From: Chalara sp. BL73
Lineage: Eukaryota; Ascomycota; Leotiomycetes; Helotiales
Direction of reading: 5' to 3'
NCBI GenBank assembly: GCA_918026815.1
Contig: CAKJVC010000013.1
Location: 124,001 to 188,000 of the forward strand
DNA: 64,000 bases
Position numbers and translations under genes: made by a program
Shown: positions 56,808-64,000 of the stretch, piece by piece
Position numbering within the stretch: position 1 is the stretch's first letter
Layout of the letters: every line of letters starts with the position of its first letter
The notes under the pieces: generated by a model
Told to the model about the DNA's origin: nothing
Seen by the model: the letters and a program-made list of their open reading frames with translations, nothing else
Databases searched by the model: none

Positions 56808-58777
56808 ATAAGATATCTTGGCACGGCTGGGGAAGTGGGGCATGACAAGCAGATCTGCAATGGCACCTGCATGAACCTCATCACGATGTAGATAAAAAGC
56901 AAATAAAAGAAAAAAAGTCGACCCAGGGTTGATAGGCAAACAACCAATAAGAAAGCCAGTATGGCGATTTGCCGCTTGACAACTCTTTACTTCCGTACTA
57001 TCCGGTTGACGCGGGATATCTGACTGCGCACGGACTATAGTGGCAAGGTATCTGAAGAAGCAGTGTCTGTGCTTTTCCGTCCATGTTATTTCACTTAAAC
57101 TATGTCTTATCCAGTACTTCCATTAATCTCAACATCTCTTTTTCAAGTCTCTAATATGAAACCACTACCATACAATAAAACGTATCACAATTTAGACATA
57201 TACAAACGATAGAGATCGAGGTCACCTGGTCCGATTCTCCTCTTTCCACGCCATTTTTGGGGTCCGAGCTTCGCTACAGAACGCGAAGCTTAACAGGGGC
57301 TCATCCGCTCCAATCAGAATGTGCGCCACATCAAACCCCTCAAGAGCTCCGTGTGTGGATGGGGGGCGTCGAAATATTGGTAAGGGCTGCTTTATGGGAT
57401 TACCAAACACTGACTGACTGACTGACTTTGAGATAACCCAGCACTATTTTTAGTGAGCAGCGGCAATATATCCAGCGTTCCCGAAACCTTGTAACACAAC
57501 AAAAACGCATATCGCAAATTCGCTGTGCATACTCCTCATGTGAAAGGAGCCGTATTTAAAGAATAAGGAAAACAGCATCGTATGCGGTATGTTTCTACGT
57601 TATTTTTAGAGGCAGGGGAGGAGGATTAGTAAACCTAATGGCGATCTCAGTGGACCAACCCGCAGATCATGCAGAATCAATTTGAGGCGGTGGTGTAACT
57701 CCAAGATACCATGGCTGCGGTCTTGCCGTTGCGAATCATCGTGCACGGTATTGAATCTCTCTTCACACCAATGCCAAATCTCTATGTAGAATTGAATATA
57801 CGGAATTAAACCCTTTATAGGCACTACAATCAGCGCTGTTCTCCGTTACGAAATTTGTTCATTTGCTAGAGCGATTTTTTGCGACGTTCCTGGGGCAGCC
57901 CATGATTCGGTAATCTTGAGTATATGTTTTCGCAATTCGACTCAAAGTAATCTCAGGTTTGAATGTGAAGAAAACCATGTACGACTTTGTCATGCAGCCG
58001 TAGTGGTGATATGCTTGCAAATAAATAACCCCCAAATTGGTGGTGCATAGTGACCCGCTTTGTGCTACAAAGTTTGAATGTGCCACCTGTAAAGTGCTTA
58101 GGGAAATGTTAGTACGAGCAAATAAATAGCTTGCACCAGCCAATTACTTATACCAGACCATTACTTGTGCCAGCCGACCTATTAAATTGCTAGTACTATT
58201 AAGTTGTGCTCGAAGAAAAATATAACGCTACTCAGCTATCTGACAGCCGTCACTTTGGCCGTCAGATTCCGGTCGTCGCAGCTAAATCATACACCGCCCA
58301 GGACTTGGCCATACAAAACACGATATATAATACCTTAGTTAATACGAGAAGGTTCGGAATTGTAAAAGCTGGACTGGTTACAGCAGAAGCCGCCATTATC
58401 ACAGATGCCGTTTAAGAAGCTGGTTCAAGACCTAAATAGTTCAAATTCCCGCCCTAGTTTTGGAAGGCTATCACATTGGCGTAACAATAATAGCCGCTCT
58501 TTGCAGATAGGTCCTGAAGATGTGAGAATATTGAAATAAGTCCTTGTGATAAGAAAATCCAATATTTTTATAATATTAGTGTTCCTCGCATTTACGTGAC
58601 AGATGTGGAAAACCCATTAGGCAAAACCACAACTAGGAACTATATAATTTAGCATACTGCTAACTAAACCTTCTTATTCCTTGGCAAGATAAATAGATCG
58701 CAAAATCAGATAGTATATCATAACAATGGTACACTAGAAAGAAAGCCCAAGATATTCGTCTCTCATCAAAGAGAAAA
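56808..58777. other. Intergenic
   Basis: About 2 kb without a supported gene. A short (TGAC)n run lies at about 57410-57427. An open frame at 58206-58415 (IPVVAAKSYTAQDLAIQNTIYNTLV...) is unrecognised and may be a gene relic. Confidence 0.45.
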
Positions 58778-59570
58778 CTAGTAACAAAACTCATCACAGG
58801 CATGCACACAATTCGTTGCCGTGACTTCGGCGAGTCTCAAGCAGCTGGGGTCACGATCAGCTGTTCGGGGGTTAATGCACGAGCCGGGAGCAGGAATTCT
58901 GGGAGACTTACGCCCCATAACAAATATACGAAGACCAGGTATTATCCAGGAAGGCATTGGCATTCAATGGGGTGTTAGCATAGCTAGCTAAAGTGAATCC
59001 ATTGACAGCTCCACAGGTGTAATCGCTAGATGAGCAATATCAATCTTTCTCCTCTTATCCACAATAGCATGGGGGCTCCGGGATAGCGCTTACTCGTAAA
59101 AGTAGCAGTACACGACAGGGTTAAGAATTCTGACAGCCGAGAGCACATTGTCCAGGTTGCTGCCGGCAAAGGAGAAACAGGTGTTGTAGATGTAAGGAAG
59201 ATAGTAGTAGGTGTTGCTAGCCGAAGTGTACGGGAGGACATACGTCAGAATCCAATTGAAATGCGCTTGCCTCTCCTCCAAGGCAACCTAAAGACATCAG
59301 CTACGAAGAGAATGTTCATGTGGATCTCGAACATACAGCATCAGGGTTGGCCTCAGCCTCCGTTTTCCCTGGTTTACCTTGAGGTAAATCGGGATTAGTA
59401 TGCAGCGCGACCAGTTCGGGAATTTTTTGGAAGGCCGCGGGCGCAACTTCCCATGCCTTGGGGATGGGGGCGGCGCCCTCAGAGACTGTGGTCTCGGCCT
59501 CGAAGGTAGGAACTGCCACGGCAGACGCGTGGGCAAGGAATGGATAAATGGTGAGGATCGAGAAATACAT
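58778..59570 (-). CDS. Secreted eight-cysteine protein, effector-like
   Basis: Exons 59570-59337, 59287-59094, 59025-58912 and 58844-58778 (introns 49, 68 and 67 nt), 202 aa. The signal peptide is MYFSILTIYPFLAHASAVAVP. A pro-like segment rich in Glu, Pro and Ala follows (~22-78). The C-terminal ~120 residues carry eight Cys: NTCFSF, VVYCYF, YTCGAV, YICYGAC (two), TNCVHACDEFC (three). If the last intron is not removed, translation stops after YICYGA and four Cys are lost. Paired Cys plus secretion suggests a disulfide-stabilised apoplastic protein. No known effector family is recognised; Tyr and Asn are abundant. Confidence 0.68.
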
Positions 59571-59992
59571 GATAATATTGGTTGGTGGATTGACGGTAGT
59601 TGATTATGATTAAATGTTAAGTTCAGCTTGAGTTGTCGGAAGTATATGATTGACGAATCTGAGAAGAAGGTCAAGATGGAGGGTAATGATGGTGCTTTAT
59701 ATCTGTCGAGCTCCAAAGCAGAACGGCGCTATTTCAGCTTTGGGAGCCAACGCTCTGAGAAACTCCTGAATCCACGCAAATCACATCCCCTGTTCCTGTT
59801 AATTACCTGCATTCATAAACTTTCAAATCTATTACTACTCATTCAGTCCTAAAGCCATCTTTTAGCAATTCCCTTGAGACTAGTCAAATGCTGACTGCGG
59901 AAGTGTATTACAAATGAAGATATAGCCAGTTAAAAAAAAATTCGTATCAGAGCGAACGTGAAGTCAGCTGCAGCAATCGACGAAGTAATCAT
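59571..59992. other. Intergenic, promoter side of the secreted-protein gene
   Basis: No gene recognised. The block ends where the long inverted repeat begins. Confidence 0.5.
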
Positions 59993-60103
59993 GAGAAAAT
60001 TTATTCGCAGCTATTATTAGACGCACCGCCGTTAGATACATGGCTCGATTGCTATATTATGTTACACCAAAGTGCACACAGTAAGCCAGGCAACAACTCA
60101 AAA
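59993..60103 (+). repeat. Long inverted repeat, left arm
   Basis: This 111 nt arm matches the reverse complement of 63502-63612 without gaps at roughly 82% identity, mostly transitions. An identical block starts GTTACACCAAAGTGCACACA. Probable terminal inverted repeat of a DNA transposon. Confidence 0.85.
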
Positions 60104-60789
60104 GCTTGGTGATTTAATGGCTGAAAGGTGTTCTAGCTGCTCGGTATTGAATCTTCTGCGTGCGGTCTGATGTACGCTAAGAGCCTTGCTAGTACAATGC
60201 AGCATTGATTAGAGGCAAGTGCTTATTTTACTAAACAGTATTGGTGTCAATACATTCTATAGTACACTCTATCCCTTACTCTGTATAAGAAATACAGTTA
60301 TTAAGCATCGTAGGGCCCATAATCGGGCAATGCCCGCTTACCACCGCTGTGTTTATGAAGCATTGCTTTCCAGATCTTAACTAGGCTGCCAGCACCTTTC
60401 AAGAGCTTAGCGGTCTGGAAAAGTGTACATCTCGGTCGACACGGACTTGGCATTGTGTTCGATAGGCATAAAGAGAACGGCAACTGCCTTTTACTTGCTA
60501 TATAGAGACAGGATAAAAAATTTCGACTATATACGTCTGCAACGAGTCTGGGCACTTTGGAAAATAGGTCTCTATTACATAGATTGGACATGATATAGGA
60601 CATTTGCATTGTATTTATGTTACCAGATTTGAGCCTAGCCACTTATGGTGCACGGGCAAGATGATAGAGTTTCCTATTACGGCACGCGTATCGTCTTACA
60701 TATCTGGAAAGGCCTCTACATCCCCAAATATTTCACTCTCCCAAGCCATGCACGACTAAATGCTTGGCAATGCTGCCTTTGTGAATTTC
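60104..60789. other. Sequence inside the inverted-repeat pair, left of the mariner remnant
   Basis: No gene supported. The minus-strand frame at 60301-60642 is unrecognised. Confidence 0.4.
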
Positions 60790-61505
60790 TCAGTATTCTA
60801 TATAACCTCCTTTAGTTTCAATCACTGCAATGCATCGATCACCTATTCCCTGAATAAGCTCCTGTATCGTAGCATGTGTAATAAAACCCCAAGCCTCGTA
60901 AACAGTTTCTTTCAACCTTTTATATTTCCTTTGAATATAGTTCTTCATTCTATTCCAAAGAGTCTTAATAGAATTCAGATCAAATGAGTTTACAGGCGGC
61001 GGTATTGGCTTGATTCTCATTGTGTCAAGTACGGAAGCTGTAAAAGCTGAAGAGTGACTTTTGGCATTATTTTGCTGAAAGGTCAAATCCGGGTATTGTC
61101 ACAGGGCCTCTTGTGCAAGGGGTGCTATAACACTAGAATATGATCCTTTACCCTTAAACTTCTATCCTATTTTGTGCTGATATCGAAACTCAATACAATC
61201 GGGATGAAACAACTCGATATTGCTAATAAGCCGAGCAATAAACGTCTTTCTATGTCGGCCTGGATTAGCCCAAGTTTCATTAGTCTACGATACGCTATTC
61301 CACTGTTCGTCGGACTAAAAATGTGTTCCCAAGCCCATGCTAACCGATCTTGTTGACGTTTCATACTTAAAGACTGTTTCTCTCTTGAACACCGTCATAC
61401 GTATCCTTCCTCTGTGAAGGCTGTTCGAACTGCCGCCAAGTCGCAATTCCAGCCTAAAAGATCTGGTATTTCAGGCAATGTCGTATGCTGCTTCTATTTC
61501 GACAT
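60790..61505 (-). pseudogene. Tc1/mariner transposase, inactivated
   Basis: Reading from an ATG at 61505: LPEIPDLLGWNCDLAAVRTAF, KRQQDRLAWAWEHIF, (frame change) NETWANPGRHRKTFIARLI, then QQNNAKSHSSAFTASVLDTM and SFDLNSIKTLWNRMKNYIQ up to the stop at 60790. The order is that of a Tc1/mariner DDE enzyme. All three catalytic acids are lost: SDETW is now TNETW, QDN is QNN, and DLNPIE is DLNSIK. In-frame TAG and TGA codons near the start fit CAG and CGA. These are the changes expected from C-to-T mutation on either strand. Confidence 0.88.
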
Positions 61506-63346
61506 ATTAACCTAATTCGATAAAGCGTTGTTGTTGTGGCAGATTAAGAACTAGCTTACAGCCACACTGTTGCTATTGAGTCATTGATCAATGAGTAATT
61601 GCGCCTCGAACTTAATTTCGAGTAAGGTTCGTTTGTAAATCGATTTGACCTAGTGTGATCCAGCATCGTGATAAAGGACTTGAATTCGGAGTCGACCATT
61701 GCGAGTACAAACTTTATGAATAGGTGTCTTAGGAGTAAGAACATGGCATACTGATTCCATGATAATCAGTGCAAAAAATGGCTCAAAAGCAGCGTTTGTA
61801 GCATTATGTATTCATTGGCCAATCCGAGGGTGGGGACATGACCTCCTAGAGAGCGCATGGACGTAAAGGGTGAGATATTGGGCACGTAGAAAGTAAAATC
61901 CAATATATAGCATACAATGGCGGCTATACCTAATCAAGGTTGCAAGCTGTGACATACCACTTCAAAGGTTTGACGCCGCCCTCACGCGTGTGAATGCCAT
62001 AATAGGGGTTGGGACATAATTCACGAGGTATTGACACAACGCTGCTAAACAAGCCCAATATTCTTTGAACTCTTGCACCACTCGCTCACGATATGCCGGC
62101 CCCACCAAATCCAACGTTAGGGTGGTGTTTGCTAATCAAGTCTATATATAACGCGCATACCCGCCTTACCTTTAGATTAGGTCTCAAACTATTGCTGACA
62201 TGTTGCAGGTGGGGATGGCGAACTGCTTCTATGTTGTATCTCGTTGCAAATCACTTTGATGACCCATTATCCTTCAATTCTTGAGAATGAGTCCCACTCG
62301 TTTGGACCACCATGTTTGCCCGCCGTGACCCTACCGTGTACATGTACGTAGAATGAAGCCACCCCAGGCTGCCCGAGGGCTATTCTTGTAATATCTGCTT
62401 GGCTACTTTATCAAAGCTTTGATTGGAATTGAGCCGCCTCGCCAATCAACTGGAAGATGCATCAAGTTACTGGGAGGCTTGCCTTTGCAGAATCTTCGAA
62501 AGGTGATGCCAATCACTGTCTCTGCGTTTCTACGGGCTGGCGGGCACTCTGACCCATTAAATCACAGCTCAGCGCTAATCCCAAACTAGTTTGCGCTTCG
62601 TGCCCTACCTAATCCCTTCCATACGTTTTGTCATTGACTAGCTATGTTTCGACACAGGGATCGAATTCGCAGCCTTGCCTATTTCAATCCACACCTTAAA
62701 CTCCCTTCAATGCAAAGAGCAGTAGCAGGAGCAATAGGGATGGTTTGATAATCGGTACAAATACTTGCACGACCGAAAGGCACCACCATCGCGAGGCATG
62801 TCAAGCAGCGGTCTGCCTACCATGAGCGACAAAGATGATGGCCTTATAGGTCTGGTTGCTAGCTGCCTCATCAAGATAACCCAAATAAACCACGCCTGGA
62901 TTGGCCAAGTGCCGGTCCAGCCTGGAGTTCTCCGCTCAGTTATGGCTTCTTCATCAGCAGCCATAATCAGCCACGGGGTCGGAATGTCGGTGGATGTCGT
63001 GCTCATAATGCGGAGGTGTCAGAGCTAGGTTTTATCTCACCGCCACTCTAATCCACTGCGCTGAGTAGGGCGGCTGAATTACCGTAATAGCAGACCCTAC
63101 GTGCTCTGGGCACTATAATCAAATCGGAAATATCTCAGTCAGAATTTATGTTTTGAAACGAATCTCGACTGGTGAGACAAACCACTATTCGAGGTAATAG
63201 CGAGTCTGAAGAAGTTCCTGTTGAGTTATATTGATAAGACGGCGGTCCTGAATCTCACTATATATCATTATGCTTATACCGGGCTTCATCAACAACACCA
63301 TGCTTATAACTATGACACGTGCAATCATTATATATTATAATATAAT
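61506..63346. other. Sequence inside the inverted-repeat pair, right of the mariner remnant
   Basis: 1.8 kb without a supported gene. Overlapping opposite-strand open frames at 62707-63028 have no motif. The right arm of the inverted repeat follows 156 nt later. Confidence 0.45.
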
Positions 63347-63404
63347 CTGATTTTAGAGGGGTCTGATATTAGAGGGTTCTGATTTTGGAGGGGTTCTGAT
63401 ATTG
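63347..63404 (+). repeat. Imperfect ~15 bp tandem repeat (CTGATWTTRGAGGGG)
   Basis: Four successive units of CTGATTTTAGAGGGGT-type sequence, differing by one or two bases each. It lies just inside the right arm of the inverted repeat. Confidence 0.8.
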
Positions 63405-63501
63405 CCGAGGATAACGAATCCGAGTATTGGCCGAATGATGCCTGTGGCAACAATGCACCCTAGTCGTAGTGTTCCTCACAGCTTTGGCCGCTGATATCAA
63501 A

Positions 63502-63612
63502 TTTTAAGTTGTTGCCCGGCTTACTGTGTGCACTTTGGTGTAACATTACATGGCAATCAAGTCGTGTATCTGACGGCGGCGTGTCCGGTGAAAGCTGCAA
63601 ATCGACTTTCTC
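63502..63612 (-). repeat. Long inverted repeat, right arm
   Basis: Reverse-complement partner of 59993-60103. Together the arms enclose about 3.4 kb. Confidence 0.85.
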
Positions 63613-63671
63613 TTAGTTCAAAGGTTAAACGAAGTGCATAGTGGATAATAACTTTTCACATGGCTCCTGCT

Positions 63672-63870
63672 GGAAAAGGGTGTATTTTCTGAGAGCTATG
63701 GTGCAGTTATCTTACGGATTGCGGTACTAAATTGGAGTTATTGTAAAGAAGATACTCAATGCAGTCATCTTTCGGGAAAAGGTGTATCTGCTGAGAGTTG
63801 CAGAGGAAGTTCTCTCCTTTTTAGGCTACAGATTGTTGTAAAGGACACTTCAATGTAATCTGGAATGAAG
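63672..63870 (+). repeat. Diverged ~100 bp tandem duplication
   Basis: 63672-63773 and 63774-63870 share the ordered blocks GAAAAGG(G)TGTAT..CTGAGAG and TT(A/G)TTGTAAAG..A..A..CAATG. They are two old head-to-tail copies. Confidence 0.55.
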
Positions 63871-64000
63871 GTTTGAAAGGCTACACCTACCCTTTTCCTT
63901 CGCACTATCTCACACCAAAATTACCTTATTATTACCTCACATTAGAAATCTCAATCTTCAGCTAAACGAAATTGCAGTTCCTTTATCACAATAGATCAGC

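Noticed and set aside
62707..63028. Opposite-strand open frames inside the inverted-repeat pair as a transposon gene
   Set aside because: No transposase motif in either frame.
1..64000. tRNA or rRNA genes
   Set aside because: I scanned for TTCGA-loop and A-box-like blocks by eye and found none that folds into a credible tRNA; no rRNA core sequence is present.

Overview
This window looks like an accessory segment of a filamentous ascomycete (Pezizomycotina) genome. Genes are broken by 45-95 nt introns with fungal-type splice sites. The families present (HET-domain, ankyrin, RTA1-like, Zn2Cys6 regulator, salicylate-hydroxylase-like FAD enzyme, CoA-transferase III, fucose-lectin-like) are typical of that group. 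I cannot place the genus from the sequence. Gene density is low and pseudogenes are common. The nonsense changes whose original codon I can infer, and the active-site losses in a mariner copy, are C:G to T:A changes, as expected from repeat-induced point mutation (RIP) or simple deamination.

Layout. 0-4.4 kb: a 5'-truncated LINE bounded by a 13 bp target-site duplication. 4.6-6.1 kb: ankyrin protein. 8.8-10.9 kb: HET-domain protein. 11.2-12.1 kb: methyltransferase with a GC-AG intron. 13.9-14.7 kb: NmrA-like protein. 15.7-17.8 kb: short-chain dehydrogenase followed by a broken tannase-type esterase. 18.5-19.5 kb: RTA1-like membrane protein. 20.1-21.4 kb: Zn2Cys6 regulator. 23.5-24.9 kb: FAD monooxygenase that seems to have turned an intron into coding sequence. 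24.9-27.6 kb: AT-rich, essentially gene-free. 27.6-31.3 kb: membrane protein, kinase-like remnant, ankyrin-repeat protein. 31.8-34.9 kb: intradiol dioxygenase and CoA transferase, tail to tail. 35.6-36.6 kb: secreted lectin-like protein. 37-40.7 kb: a run of gene and transposon remains. 42-47.4 kb: ankyrin protein and two membrane proteins. 48.8-49.9 kb: dead HET gene. 52.3-54.5 kb: large ankyrin protein. 54.9-56.4 kb: regulator-like protein without a zinc cluster, with a MITE-like hairpin just upstream. 58.8-59.6 kb: secreted eight-cysteine protein. 60-63.6 kb: long inverted repeats around a dead mariner transposase.

How the genes may work together. The clearest functional theme is self/non-self and signalling: one intact and one dead HET gene, plus four ankyrin proteins, three of which carry the helical N-terminal module found on fungal NLR-like proteins. 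Two of these ankyrin genes have an uncharacterised multi-pass membrane protein gene beside them. The second theme is aromatic catabolism: FAD hydroxylase, intradiol ring-cleaving dioxygenase and CoA transferase, although these are 7 kb apart and not one tight cluster. Exon models were built by hand from splice signals and frame. All give whole-codon totals except those called pseudogenes. Family names come from motif recognition, not database search.
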